Notes: generated from the sequence alone by a model not told the origin. DNA of 64,000 nt from Methanoregulaceae archaeon (GCA_020850325.1 JADZEW010000018.1:1-64000); one strand, 5' to 3'. Counted from the stretch's first letter, positions 25,500 through 34,612 are shown. Numbers and translations are program-made.

Positions 25500-25530
25500 A
25501 TCCGATTCAACGCTATACTTTATATAGTAG
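25500..25530 (-). promoter_or_regulatory. AT-rich promoter/operator region of the dioxygenase-esterase pair
   Basis: A very AT-rich stretch with CTATA, CTTTA, TATAG as an inverted repeat (25513-25527) overlaps the lpxC stop codon and precedes the dioxygenase start. It may hold the -10 element and an operator for the pair. No -35 is clear. Confidence 0.4.
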
Positions 25531-26329
25531 TTCCATCAATCGCCATCTTGAGCTTGGCCGCCGCCTGCACGTTGGTGCGGTGCCCCGACCGTTCGCCAAC
25601 CACGTCGAGGTAGCGGATCGGCACCCCCGCGAGATACAGATCACCGATCGCGTCGAGCAGTTTGTGACGCGCGGGCTCGTCCGGGAATAGGGGCGCGTTC
25701 TCATATCCTTCGGCACCCAAAACAAGAGCGGACTTCTCATCGAGTCCGCGAGCTAGTCCGAGCCGTTCGAGATGTGGCAGTTCCTCGATCAACCCAAACG
25801 TTCTCGCTGGCGCGATCTCCTTCGCATATGCATCCGGCAGGCCGCGGAACTCGACTTCCTGAATGCCCGGCCAGCGGTCCCCCAAGTCATATCGGTAACC
25901 CCAGTGGCCATGTCCCGCCGCGATCGCGATCTTCGCATCGCCGTCCTGGACGAACACGCGGGCGAACAGATCCTTCACCTCGCGATCGGGCAACGAGACA
26001 AATCCAGCTGCGATGAGACCTTCGACATACTCCGCCGCCGACCCGCCAGCAGCAGGAAGTTCGGGTGCCGAAACTTCGATGTCGACATCGGTGATTTCTA
26101 GTCCGCCCAGAGCGCTCATCAGGTGCTCGATCGTGGAAACATCCCCCAACTTGGTGCTGCGCTGGGTGTCGGTCACCTCCGCGGGGCACGCCCGCCACCG
26201 ACTCTGGCCGTGCCGAAACCATATGCCATCCTCTCCGGGCTGCAACGTGACCCGGGTGGGCACTCCTGAATGGAGACCCAGACCTTCCCAAACCGCAGCA
26301 CGGGCGACGGTGCGGCGATGGATGATCAT
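25520..26329 (-). CDS. lpxC: UDP-3-O-acyl-N-acetylglucosamine deacetylase
   Basis: The 269-residue product is the zinc deacetylase for the committed step of lipid A synthesis. Zinc ligands are seen in EHLMSAL, HKLLDAIGDL (His and Asp) and the catalytic His of SGHRTNV; ARTFG is also typical. ATG 26329 overlaps the lpxD stop as ATGA; the longer frame (from 26368) adds residues within lpxD. It is slightly short for the family (about 280-305) but complete. Confidence 0.95.
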   Translation of the reverse strand: MIIHRRTVARAAVWEGLGLHSGVPTRVTLQPGEDGIWFRHGQSRWRACPAEVTDTQRSTKLGDVSTIEHLMSALGGLEITDVDIEVSAPELPAAGGSAAEYVEGLIAAGFVSLPDREVKDLFARVFVQDGDAKIAIAAGHGHWGYRYDLGDRWPGIQEVEFRGLPDAYAKEIAPARTFGLIEELPHLERLGLARGLDEKSALVLGAEGYENAPLFPDEPARHKLLDAIGDLYLAGVPIRYLDVVGERSGHRTNVQAAAKLKMAIDGTTI

Positions 26330-27348
26330 TCGCCCACCTTCTTCTCGAGTTTCTTCAATCGGGACCAAATCTCTGGGAGTTTGGGGATCAACACGAAGGC
26401 CCGCATTGCCTCACCGATGGGACGCGCGGGGGTTCCGAAGTAGGCTCCGGGCTCGGTGATGTCGCGATCGACCCCGGACCGTCCACCAAGAATGACGTCG
26501 TCGCAGATCGAGATGTGATCGTTGGTGCCGACCCCGCCTCCGAGCACGCATCTCGCGCCGATCTTGACACTTCCCGTGATGCCGCAGGCTCCAGCGATCA
26601 CTGTGTGCTCCCCGATTTCGCAGTTGTGCGCGATCTGGCAGAGATTGTCGATCTTCACTCCGTTGGCGATCCGCGTCTGGCCGGCCGTCGCGCGGTCCAC
26701 ACAGGCGTTGGCACCGATCTCGACATCGTCGCCAAGCGTTACGCCGCCGACCTGGGGAATCTTGATCCTACGCTTTCCATCCCAAACGAAGCCAAAGCCC
26801 TCCGCGCCGATCACGGCTCCCGGATGAATGATGCAGCGAGTGCCAAGGATCACATCTTGCACCAGCACCGCGCGCGGATAGATCACCGAACCCGCGCCGA
26901 TACGGCAGCGGTCGCCCACGAATCCGTGCGCATGGATCACCGAACCCGCTTCAACCACGCTGTCTTCGCCAACGACGGCAAACGGGCCGACTGAAGCGCC
27001 GGGCTCAATGGTCGCAGAAGCCGCAACCTGCGCGGTCGGATGTACACCTTCGCCAGTTTGGAGTGGCCGGTCGCACCAGCTGAGCAGCGCGAAGAAGGCG
27101 GAGCGGGGAGCGGGGACGACGATGTACGGCACGCTTGCCGTCATGCCCGGACCCACGAGCAGTGCTCCAAGCGGAACTTGCTCAGCCTTTTCGCGGTACT
27201 CGTCAGTTTCCGCAAAGGCGATGCTTTCGGCGTCAGCAGAACCCGCCGAAGTGACCCCGTTAATGAGAAGATCAGCGGGGCCGTGCAGTTCGCCTTGCAG
27301 CAGTTCGGCCAGTTGGCCTAAAGTCCAGGGTGGGTTCGATTTCGCCAT
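26326..27348 (-). CDS. lpxD: UDP-3-O-(3-hydroxyacyl)glucosamine N-acyltransferase
   Basis: The 340-residue product has the N-terminal uridine-binding domain and a long left-handed beta-helix of hexapeptide repeats (GAGSVIYPRAVLVQD, GVKIDNLCQIAHNCEIGEH, in which the catalytic His lies). A C-terminal coiled tail (LPEIWSRLKKLEKK) is normal. It adds the second acyl chain to the lipid A precursor. It overlaps the upstream lipoprotein gene by 31 nt and lpxC by 4 nt. Confidence 0.96.
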   Translation of the reverse strand: MAKSNPPWTLGQLAELLQGELHGPADLLINGVTSAGSADAESIAFAETDEYREKAEQVPLGALLVGPGMTASVPYIVVPAPRSAFFALLSWCDRPLQTGEGVHPTAQVAASATIEPGASVGPFAVVGEDSVVEAGSVIHAHGFVGDRCRIGAGSVIYPRAVLVQDVILGTRCIIHPGAVIGAEGFGFVWDGKRRIKIPQVGGVTLGDDVEIGANACVDRATAGQTRIANGVKIDNLCQIAHNCEIGEHTVIAGACGITGSVKIGARCVLGGGVGTNDHISICDDVILGGRSGVDRDITEPGAYFGTPARPIGEAMRAFVLIPKLPEIWSRLKKLEKKVGE

Positions 27349-28331
27349 TCAAGAAACTCGTCAGTTCGATCCGGCGCGCCCTTCTTGAGGGTTAGTTCAT
27401 AACCCTGCTGAGCGGCCCAAATCTCAACTTCAGAGCGTACCGCTTCGCGGGTTCCTCGGAGCAGCGACTCGGCCTCTCTCGTATCGAGCACCGGCGGATT
27501 CGGCAGCGGTTTCGGCGCATCAGTCGTGATCTTGACGCCCGGTTTGGGCGGGAGGATCACCTCGCTCTTGCCCGAAAGCACCGACTCCAGGTCTTTAACC
27601 AGCTCTAGGGTCTGCTGGTTAGCCTCCCGCTCCGCACGGGCTTCCGCGGCAGCTCTCCGCTCCTCCATCTCAAGGCGCAGTCGGTTCAGCGTCGCGGCGA
27701 CTTCTTCGCCGGCTTCGGCGATGATCTCGTCCATATCGCCATCGAACGCTTGCTTGAGTTCCTTTAGCTTGGTGCGAAGTGCGCGGCCGCGTTCTAGCTG
27801 CCGCCGCTCAGCATTGCTCCAAGGAGTCGCCTGGCGGTCGAGGACGAGCGACGGGTTGGGAAATCCTGCGTACACGGCAAGCCGAATCGCGTCGGGGCCA
27901 CGTTCGGATGCGTACCGCTCGAATCGAGCCCGCAACCGCACCCATGCCCGATCGAACGCCTCTCGGCGCGTATCGTCGATCTCGCTCAGTCGAGTCCGCT
28001 CCAGCTCGTCGACCTCTTTCAAGTAAGACTGCCGCAGTTCCGTCGTTAGCTGGCGGATCGTCTCCTCTTGGGCGATGCGCACCTCCTCCTGCACTTTGGC
28101 CAGCCGCGAGGCGTTTTCGGAGAAGTCCAGCCGCTGGGCGGATAGCGCTTCAAGCTGGGAAGTGGAGCCTGCAGGGGGAGCGGGCGGTGACGGTGCGGTA
28201 TCGATTTGGAGGCTGAAGGGCTTCGAACCCGCCGCTCGGTCGAGATCGACGTAAACGAGCGGCGGGCGAGCCGTTGCGCACCCGCTCAAAAGGGCCATGG
28301 TGAGCAGCCCAAGCGCGGCGGGGCGAAACAT
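27318..28331 (-). CDS. Coiled-coil lipoprotein, unknown
   Basis: ATG 28331 gives 337 residues with a lipobox (LLSGC), so it is a lipoprotein. The body is largely charged helix (KEVDELERTRLSEIDDTRRE; EEVAATLNRLRLEMEERRAA), likely a long coiled coil. It lies between the Skp-like chaperone and lpxD, which suggests a part in outer-membrane assembly or tethering. The longer frame (from 28502) lies over the Skp-like gene and has no signal. No family recognised. Confidence 0.75.
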   Translation of the reverse strand: MFRPAALGLLTMALLSGCATARPPLVYVDLDRAAGSKPFSLQIDTAPSPPAPPAGSTSQLEALSAQRLDFSENASRLAKVQEEVRIAQEETIRQLTTELRQSYLKEVDELERTRLSEIDDTRREAFDRAWVRLRARFERYASERGPDAIRLAVYAGFPNPSLVLDRQATPWSNAERRQLERGRALRTKLKELKQAFDGDMDEIIAEAGEEVAATLNRLRLEMEERRAAAEARAEREANQQTLELVKDLESVLSGKSEVILPPKPGVKITTDAPKPLPNPPVLDTREAESLLRGTREAVRSEVEIWAAQQGYELTLKKGAPDRTDEFLEWRNRTHPGL

Positions 28332-28336
28332 GGGAG

Positions 28337-28969
28337 TTACTTCTTGGCGTTCATGGCCTTGAGGGCCGCTTCGGTCAAATCGTTCGCACCATACGGAGCG
28401 ATACCGACCTCGAAGACGATCGTGAACCCTTGAGCCTTGGCGACTTCTTGAATCGCCGCGCGAGCGCGCTCGAGGCTGATGACCTTTTGGCGATCCGCCC
28501 ACTGTTGCAGCTCGTTCGTGAACTCGCGGAGCCAGCGTCCGGCCGTCATTTCCATGTTGTTCGCGCGCTTCGAATACTCTTCGATCAGGGCCCGATCTTC
28601 CGGCGTTAGGTTCTGCTTGACGCTGAGTTCCTTGTTCTTCTTGTCCGCCGCTTGGACGTCGGCCTTGATTCGGTCAAGCTCCGCCTTCTCTTCGGCGGTC
28701 GGGTTCGGCTTGATGCTGAGGTCGCGGAAGCGAGTTCCCTGCTCGACCGTGAGCACCCGATACGTATCGATGAACTCGAGCACGCCTTCGCGCGCGGTCT
28801 TCATCTGATTAAAGGTGGCCTGATTCGCTTTGCCGAAGTCGCTTTCCTCTACGACCTTAGAGATGTCGACGATGCCAATCTTCAGGGCGGCATCCTGGAA
28901 GCCAACCGCTGCGAAGACGCCAAAGAACAAAGCAACGATAGCCAGGCCCGTTTTGTGCATGTTTGTCAT
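28337..28969 (-). CDS. OmpH/Skp-like periplasmic chaperone
   Basis: ATG 28969 gives 210 residues with a good ribosome site (AGAGAGGAAAC) and a signal peptide (to ...AAVGFQ). The mature part starts LKIGIVDISKVVEESDFG, matching the OmpH/Skp start, and continues in long helices that form the tentacle-like coiled coil. It ends with the conserved FTIVFEVGIAPYGANDLT strand region. It holds unfolded outer-membrane proteins on their way to BamA, encoded just upstream. Confidence 0.9.
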   Translation of the reverse strand: MTNMHKTGLAIVALFFGVFAAVGFQDAALKIGIVDISKVVEESDFGKANQATFNQMKTAREGVLEFIDTYRVLTVEQGTRFRDLSIKPNPTAEEKAELDRIKADVQAADKKNKELSVKQNLTPEDRALIEEYSKRANNMEMTAGRWLREFTNELQQWADRQKVISLERARAAIQEVAKAQGFTIVFEVGIAPYGANDLTEAALKAMNAKK

Positions 28970-28982
28970 GTGTTTCCTCTCT

Positions 28983-30791
28983 TTAGAAGGACGTGCCGAT
29001 TTGGAAGTGGGCACGGCTACCTCCACGCTGATTAAATCCAAAGTCGAGCCGCAGCGGACCGAGCGGCGTTTTGAAGCTGAAGCCCACGCCGTATCCGAGT
29101 TGGAACTTCATCGTGTTCGACTGAGTGAAGTCGTTCACGCCGCCGTAGCCGCCCCAAGCGCCGCCGTAGTCGACGAAGAGGATCACATTGAACGACTTCT
29201 GAAGCGGATGGCGATACTCGGCGGAGCTGGCAAAGAACTGGCGACCCCAGAACCGGTCATCTTGGTAGCCACGCAGCGTGTCGGCGCCGCCGACGAAGAA
29301 CTGCTCATTGAAGGGCACCCGACCCGAAATCGCTCCGTAGCGGGCTCGGAAGGCGAACACGCGGCGGGCGGCGTCGATCTCACGCGAGGTTCGCGGAGGC
29401 TGCGGCGAGTAGTACGTTCGATACTCCGCCGACGACCGAACGAAGGTGGAGGAGCCGAGCAAGGACCGATCCGGGAACGCCCCGCCCACCGAGGAGATAT
29501 GCGAAAAGCCGGGCTCGATGGCAAGCCGCCACCAGTCACCGCGAGCCGGATCGAGATCCAAGTCGCGGCGGTTGCTCGTGAGGCCGAAGGACAGGAGCGC
29601 GAGATTGCCGTCCTGCTTGACAAAGCCGTTCTGGTTGGTCAGCTGGATGTCGCTTGTCCGGATCGTCTCGTACTTGAGGCCAATCGAGCCGGACATCTGC
29701 TCGCTGAACGGGCGAACCACGCCGATCGCGGCACCAGTGCGGCGCTCCGTGAAACGATCGTCGCTGATTGAGCTGCTGCCGCCGAAGGTGTTGTTAGCGA
29801 ATCGCCAGATCAGTCGGCTGTAAGCGGTCACCGAAAGCGACGTGTCGTGTCGATCGATGAACGGGTTGGTGTACTCGAGTTCAGCGGAGAGACCGCCACC
29901 CGTAACTGCTTGCTGCAGGTTGATGCCGAAGGTCTGCCCGGTTCCGCGGAAGTTCGTGTCGATCAACCGAATCTGGCCAGCAAAGCTGGAGCGCGGGTCG
30001 ACCGTGGCGCCGACGATGACTTGGCCGGTGCGGGCTTCCTTAACGTCCACCTGGAGGTCGAGACCGAATCCGTCTTCGGTCTGCTTCTCGCTCGGGTTCA
30101 CCCGCTCGAACCACTGCGTATTCAGGATGCGCTGGAGGTCGCGGACGAACTTCTGATCGTTGTACGCCTCACCGGGCTGCGTTTTGATGAGCCGCTTCAT
30201 CACCCGCTCGGAAGTGCGCGTGTTGCCGGTAACGGTGATCGAGTTCACCATCATCTCGCGGATCACGACGCTGACCGTGCTCGGAGAATCTTCGAGCGGT
30301 TCCAACTGCTCGACCAAGGCGAAGTAGCCCTTGGAGTTGTACAGCCGAGAAATCGCGTCAGCGCTGGGCTTGGCGTCGTTGAGGTTGAATGGACGATCGG
30401 TCGTGACCGCGATGGCCTTGGCAATGTCCTCGGTCGGGATGACCGTGTTGCCGACGATGCGAATCTCCTTGACGATGTCGAACTCGGACACCTGCACGGT
30501 GACCTTCCAGTTCTGACCTTCAAGCGGCGTCGCGCGAACGTCGACCGCCTTAAAGAAGCCCAAACGCTCCAGGGTCTCACGATCCTGATCGAGCGTAGCC
30601 TGAACGTACGGTTGCCCGACCTTCGCCGCCATGCGCGCCAAGATCGAATCGGTCGTGACGAACTTGTTGCCCTCGACCGCGATCTCAGTAATGACGCTGG
30701 TGCGATCTTGCGCCCGCGCCACCATCGCTGCGGCAAGCACCACCGCGACTACGGCCACTCGGGCCACCTTAAAATTCCGCCTCACATCCAT
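28983..30791 (-). CDS. bamA: Outer membrane protein assembly factor BamA
   Basis: The 602-residue product has a signal peptide (VAVVAVVLAAAMVARAQ) followed by POTRA domains (starting ITEIAVEGNKFVTTDSI; two or three, fewer than the usual five). The C-terminal Omp85 barrel contains the FFVGGADTLRGYQDDRFWG loop-6 motif and a terminal beta signal ending HFQIGTSF. It inserts beta-barrel proteins into the outer membrane. It leads the bamA-skp-lipoprotein-lpxD-lpxC operon. Confidence 0.94.
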   Translation of the reverse strand: MDVRRNFKVARVAVVAVVLAAAMVARAQDRTSVITEIAVEGNKFVTTDSILARMAAKVGQPYVQATLDQDRETLERLGFFKAVDVRATPLEGQNWKVTVQVSEFDIVKEIRIVGNTVIPTEDIAKAIAVTTDRPFNLNDAKPSADAISRLYNSKGYFALVEQLEPLEDSPSTVSVVIREMMVNSITVTGNTRTSERVMKRLIKTQPGEAYNDQKFVRDLQRILNTQWFERVNPSEKQTEDGFGLDLQVDVKEARTGQVIVGATVDPRSSFAGQIRLIDTNFRGTGQTFGINLQQAVTGGGLSAELEYTNPFIDRHDTSLSVTAYSRLIWRFANNTFGGSSSISDDRFTERRTGAAIGVVRPFSEQMSGSIGLKYETIRTSDIQLTNQNGFVKQDGNLALLSFGLTSNRRDLDLDPARGDWWRLAIEPGFSHISSVGGAFPDRSLLGSSTFVRSSAEYRTYYSPQPPRTSREIDAARRVFAFRARYGAISGRVPFNEQFFVGGADTLRGYQDDRFWGRQFFASSAEYRHPLQKSFNVILFVDYGGAWGGYGGVNDFTQSNTMKFQLGYGVGFSFKTPLGPLRLDFGFNQRGGSRAHFQIGTSF

Positions 30792-30928
30792 GATCCAACC
30801 TGCACCCGCGCACCCTCAACTTCGCTTCGCGGGCGTGTATCCGGCAAGTGTACACAGTTCCCGGCGAAATCCGTTCCTTGGTCGCGCTGTGGGTTCAGAA
30901 GGATGAGGCTTTGGGCCGTTACGCAGTT
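30792..30928. other. Intergenic region between bamA and ndk
   Basis: A divergent promoter region. I see no reading frame with family features and no clear hairpin. The ndk promoter lies at its right end. Confidence 0.4.
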
Positions 30929-30956
30929 TTGCCAGGGGGGCTCAAGGCGGTATCCT
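30929..30956 (+). promoter_or_regulatory. Promoter of ndk
   Basis: A -35 TTGCCA (30929-30934) and a -10 TATCCT (30951-30956) are separated by 16 bp. The ATG is 13 nt further on with no clear Shine-Dalgarno sequence. TAGACT (30958-30963), 6 nt before the ATG, is an alternative -10. Confidence 0.5.
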
Positions 30957-30969
30957 TTAGACTCGTACT

Positions 30970-31380
30970 ATGGAAACAACGCTTGTGTTAGTTAAGCCGG
31001 GCGGCGTGTCGCGCCGTCTGAACGGCGAGATTCTCCGCCGGATCGAAGCGCGTGGGCTCGACATCGTAGGTTTGAAGCTATTGAACCCGAGCCGGGAGAT
31101 CGTCGAGGAGCACTACGCCGAGCACCGCGGCAAGGGATTCTTCGACGATGTCGTCAACTATCTTTGCAGCGGTTCGATCGTTGCCGTGGCCGTCCGCGGC
31201 ACCAACGCGGTTAAGGCGATCCGCGCCATGATGGGCGCGACGAACCCCCTCGAAGCCACGCCGGGCACCGTTCGCGGCGACTTCGCACTGACGATTGACG
31301 ACAACCTGACCCACAGCAGCAGCGATCCCGAAGCGGCTGAGCGCGAGCTTGCCCTCTGGTTCCCGGAAGGGCTGGTCTAA
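30970..31380 (+). CDS. ndk: Nucleoside diphosphate kinase
   Basis: The 136-residue product is a normal-length NDK. TLVLVKPGGVSRRLNGEI is the N-terminal nucleotide-binding region, and NLTHSSSDPEAAERE carries the phospho-accepting His (usually NxxHGSDS, here HSSSD). It balances nucleoside triphosphate pools in the cytoplasm. A GC hairpin separates it from the ABC-F gene. Confidence 0.95.
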   Translation: METTLVLVKPGGVSRRLNGEILRRIEARGLDIVGLKLLNPSREIVEEHYAEHRGKGFFDDVVNYLCSGSIVAVAVRGTNAVKAIRAMMGATNPLEATPGTVRGDFALTIDDNLTHSSSDPEAAERELALWFPEGLV

Positions 31381-31387
31381 CTTCACT

Positions 31388-31405
31388 CCCGCCCTTTGGG
31401 GCGGG
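31388..31405 (+). terminator. GC hairpin between ndk and the ABC-F gene
   Basis: CCCGCCC and GGGCGGG form 7-bp arms around a 4-nt loop, 8 nt after the ndk stop and 10 nt before the next start. There is no T-run, so it could also act as an attenuator or mRNA stabiliser. Confidence 0.4.
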
Positions 31406-31415
31406 CCACCTCCCC

Positions 31416-33317
31416 ATGTTGCTCAACGTCTCAAAGGTCGCCAAGTCCTTTGGCGTCGATGAGGTGTTGAGCGACGTCACGTTCCGCATCGACCGCCGCG
31501 AGAAGGTTCAGCTCGTCGGCCGCAACGGGTGCGGAAAGACGACCCTGCTGCGCATCCTGACCGGACAAATGAGCCCGGACACGGGAAGCGTACAGCTCTC
31601 CCGAGGAGCGACGATAGGCTACCTACGGCAGGAGCACCACTTCGATGTTGGGCGCACGGTGCTGGAAGAAGCCACCGAAGCGCGCCGCGAGCAGATTGCG
31701 CTCAAGCAACGGCTCGACGAACTGTCGGATCGAATCGAGCACAACCCGACCGTCGAAGAACTCGACGAGTACGCCACACTCCACGAGCACTTCCTCGAAC
31801 AGGAGGGCTATGCCGCTGAGCGAGACCTGAAGATCGTGTTGCAGCGCATGGGTTTCGATGAAGATACCTACACGAAACCTGCACACAAGCTCAGCGGCGG
31901 CGAAAAAACACGACTGGCGTTGTCACGCCTCTTGCTCGAGCAGCCAGACCTCCTGATCCTCGACGAGCCGACCAACCACCTCGATCTGCAAGCGACGGAA
32001 TGGCTTGAGAACTGGCTGAGGTCCTATCCTGGCGCGGTGCTGCTCGTCTCGCACGACCGCGAGTTCCTCCGCGCGGTCGGCGACCGGGTGCTGGACATGC
32101 GGGATGGCACGGTCAAGAGCTACCCCGGACCCTACGAGAAGTACCGCCAACTGCGCGCGGAGGAAGAGGTACGGCAGGCCGAGGTCGCCAAGCGGCAGGC
32201 CTCGGAAATCGCAAAGCTCGACGAGTACGTGCGGCGTTTCATGAACAGCCAGCGAACCGCCCAGGCGCGGGGCCGGCTCAAAATGAAGGACAAGCTGGTG
32301 TCGACCCAGGTTCACGCACCAACCAACGAACGCGGCATGAAAGCGTCGTTCGCGGCGACGAAGCGAGCAGGAGACATCATCTTCGAGGCGAAGTCGTTGG
32401 CGGTGGGCTTTGGTGAGACCTCGCTGATCACCGGTCTGGATTGGACCGTACAGAATGGCGACCGGTGGGGGGTTGTCGGAGAGAACGGCGCGGGTAAATC
32501 CACGCTGATCAAAGCGTTGCTGGGCAAACTTTCGCTGCAGTCCGGCACCGTACGCCAGGGCAGCAATCTTGAGATCGGCTACTTCTCGCAAGACGCCGTC
32601 GAACTCGATCTCACCCAGTCCCCGCTCGACTATCTGGTGTGGGAGTTCGATCAGACGCCCGAGTCAGCGCGGAACCTCCTCGGCCAGTTCCTCTTCTCGG
32701 GGGACGACGTATTCCGCCCCATCAAAACGCTCAGCGGAGGCGAGAAGAACAAGTTGGTGCTTGCCGGGCTGACCACGCTACGGCCCAACGTGCTCATCCT
32801 CGACGAGCCAACGAACCACCTGGATATGGACTCGCGCGAGGTGCTGGCCGGGGTGCTGCGGCAGTATGCCGGCACGCTCCTGCTGATCTCCCATGACCGC
32901 TGGCTGCTTGGCGAAGTCACGAACCGCACGCTCGATGTGAGGCGCGACGGGGTGCGGCAGTTTCCAGGATCGTACGCCGAGTACCGCCTCCGCGAGAGCC
33001 GGCCGGCCGCCGCCGCCGTGCCCGAGCGCAAAATTGTGGTCGAAACATCCGCGCTGAGCCCACGAGAGTTGAGCAAGGAAATCGGGCGCTTGGCGAAGGC
33101 CATTGAGTTGACCGAGTCAGAAGTTGCGGAAGCCGAACAGCGCATTCAGTCGCTAGAGCAAAATCTGGCCACGCCACCCAACGGTGCGGATATCATCGCG
33201 ATGTCGAAGCAGTACGCGAGAGAGAAGCAAACGCTGGACGATCTCATGCACCGCTGGCACGACGAGACCGAGCGATTGGACTCGCTCCGCGCACAGCAAG
33301 GCGCTGGCGACGTATAA
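31416..33317 (+). CDS. ABC-F family ATPase (Uup/EttA-like)
   Basis: The 633-residue product has two ABC domains without membrane segments. Walker A motifs are GRNGCGKTT and GENGAGKST, and signatures are LSGGEKTRLAL and LSGGEKNKLVL, each followed by LILDEPTNHLD. The linker between them contains the charged P-site-tRNA-interaction-type helix region, and a C-terminal coiled coil (ELSKEIGRLAKAIELTESEV) resembles Uup/YdiF. Such proteins act on ribosomes and relieve stalling; some give antibiotic resistance. The exact subtype is not determined. Confidence 0.92.
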   Translation: MLLNVSKVAKSFGVDEVLSDVTFRIDRREKVQLVGRNGCGKTTLLRILTGQMSPDTGSVQLSRGATIGYLRQEHHFDVGRTVLEEATEARREQIALKQRLDELSDRIEHNPTVEELDEYATLHEHFLEQEGYAAERDLKIVLQRMGFDEDTYTKPAHKLSGGEKTRLALSRLLLEQPDLLILDEPTNHLDLQATEWLENWLRSYPGAVLLVSHDREFLRAVGDRVLDMRDGTVKSYPGPYEKYRQLRAEEEVRQAEVAKRQASEIAKLDEYVRRFMNSQRTAQARGRLKMKDKLVSTQVHAPTNERGMKASFAATKRAGDIIFEAKSLAVGFGETSLITGLDWTVQNGDRWGVVGENGAGKSTLIKALLGKLSLQSGTVRQGSNLEIGYFSQDAVELDLTQSPLDYLVWEFDQTPESARNLLGQFLFSGDDVFRPIKTLSGGEKNKLVLAGLTTLRPNVLILDEPTNHLDMDSREVLAGVLRQYAGTLLLISHDRWLLGEVTNRTLDVRRDGVRQFPGSYAEYRLRESRPAAAAVPERKIVVETSALSPRELSKEIGRLAKAIELTESEVAEAEQRIQSLEQNLATPPNGADIIAMSKQYAREKQTLDDLMHRWHDETERLDSLRAQQGAGDV

Positions 33318-33324
33318 CGAGCTA

Positions 33325-33993
33325 ATGCTGACACCGCACGAATGGCAAGAGGGGATTGGGTTTAGGGCTTCGTTCATCGAGGGCCGATTGATGCAGGGGG
33401 CGCCGATCCTCGCGGTTTCCATCCCAGCGGGCGTGGTGATCTTCAGTTACCGCCGCCACTCGCGCAAGATCTACGAGATTTACGACCGACTCGCCTATGC
33501 GGCGATCGGCCAGCAGTCCGATGTCGAGGCCCTGAGGGTCGCGGCACTGGATTTCGCCCACCAGGAAGGCTTCAACCGGAGCGAGGAAGATGTGACCATC
33601 CGGCGAGTGGTCTCGGCGCTGTCGGCCCCGATCAAGCAGGCGTTCGCCGATTTCAACTCGGCGCCGATCGTTGCGCGTTCGCTGTTTGTCGAAGTCTGCC
33701 GCGACCCCGAACACGATTCGTACGCGATTCTCGACTACGAGGGCGACTTCAAGATGCGACGTCACTGGTCCTACGTGGCGGGGACAAATGACCACGATGA
33801 AGCGCTGAAGGCAGCCCTGACCGAACTCCATGCCGCGGCCCCATCCCCCGAGGTCGCTTTCCAGACGATGCAGGAGTTGTGGGAGTCGACTTTCCGAACG
33901 GAGGAGCACGAGGGCCTTCTGCCGGAAGCTGTGTTTATGATGCGTGGCGATGAGCGGGCTAGCCGCTTCCAGGTGCTGACTCCCGAGGAGTAG
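33325..33993 (+). CDS. 20S proteasome alpha-subunit-like protein
   Basis: ATG 33325 gives 222 residues with the Ntn-hydrolase proteasome layout. EWQEGIGFRASFIEGRLMQ, VVIFSYRRHSRKIYEIYDRLAYAAIG and VEALRVAALDFAHQEGFNRS (split here for length) follow the order seen in actinobacterial PrcA. SKSL-like and Tyr-Asp features are kept (SRKIYEIYDR). No N-terminal catalytic Thr is exposed, so it is an alpha-type structural subunit. No prcB, mpa/arc or pup gene is in the window. It starts 7 nt after the ABC-F stop, and its 3' end overlaps lipB on the other strand by 35 bp. Confidence 0.75.
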   Translation: MLTPHEWQEGIGFRASFIEGRLMQGAPILAVSIPAGVVIFSYRRHSRKIYEIYDRLAYAAIGQQSDVEALRVAALDFAHQEGFNRSEEDVTIRRVVSALSAPIKQAFADFNSAPIVARSLFVEVCRDPEHDSYAILDYEGDFKMRRHWSYVAGTNDHDEALKAALTELHAAAPSPEVAFQTMQELWESTFRTEEHEGLLPEAVFMMRGDERASRFQVLTPEE

Positions 33994-34612
33994 AGCCAAA
34001 CACCTCAGAGAAGGCCGCCACCACCACCGGGGCCGCGTCGTTGATTCCGACGTTGCGCCCGGTCTCCTCGCTGAGGCTGGTTACGCCGTGGCCGTGGATC
34101 CCGCACGGTACAAACGTGTCAAAGACCGTCAGGTCAAGGTCGCAGTTGAGGGCGATTCCGTGAAGTGAGACCCAACGGCGCACCTTGATCCCGATCGCCG
34201 CAATCTTCCGACCGTTCACCCACGCGCCCGTGTTGGGAGGGAACCGCTCGGCGGCCAAGCCAAACTCGCGGCTAGTAACGATCATCGTCTCTTCCAGTCC
34301 GCGAAGCCAGCGGTGCAGGTCGCGCCCATGCCGTCCGAGGTCGAAGATCGGATAGATCACCAGTTGGTTGGGGCCGTGGTAAGTGACGTCACCGCCGCGG
34401 TCGGTCTCGTGAATCTCGATCCCACGTGCGGCATACTCCTCGAGAGATAGCAGCAAGTTCTCCTTATGGAAACTGGCGCCAAGCGTGAGCACGGGTGGGT
34501 GTTCGACCAAGACGAGCGTGTCCTCGGCCCCTGCCTGAACTTGTTCGAGCACTTCGAGCTGTCGATCCCACGCCACACGGTAGGGCACGCGGCCCCAGCG
34601 CTCAACCCTCAT
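33959..34612 (-). CDS. lipB: Octanoyl-[acyl-carrier-protein] transferase
   Basis: The 217-residue product has the LipB motif RGGDVTYHGPNQLVIYP, the catalytic Lys in KIAAIGIKV and the catalytic Cys in VPCGI. It moves octanoyl from ACP to lipoyl domains in the cytoplasm. lipA is not nearby. Its start overlaps the cyclase-like gene by 11 nt, and its 3' end overlaps the proteasome-like gene. Confidence 0.95.
   Translation of the reverse strand: MRVERWGRVPYRVAWDRQLEVLEQVQAGAEDTLVLVEHPPVLTLGASFHKENLLLSLEEYAARGIEIHETDRGGDVTYHGPNQLVIYPIFDLGRHGRDLHRWLRGLEETMIVTSREFGLAAERFPPNTGAWVNGRKIAAIGIKVRRWVSLHGIALNCDLDLTVFDTFVPCGIHGHGVTSLSEETGRNVGINDAAPVVVAAFSEVFGSTPRESAPGSG

Noticed and set aside
33322-33999. 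Minus-strand frame opposite the proteasome-like gene
   Set aside because: The + strand frame shows proteasome-alpha features; the antisense translation has no recognisable motif.
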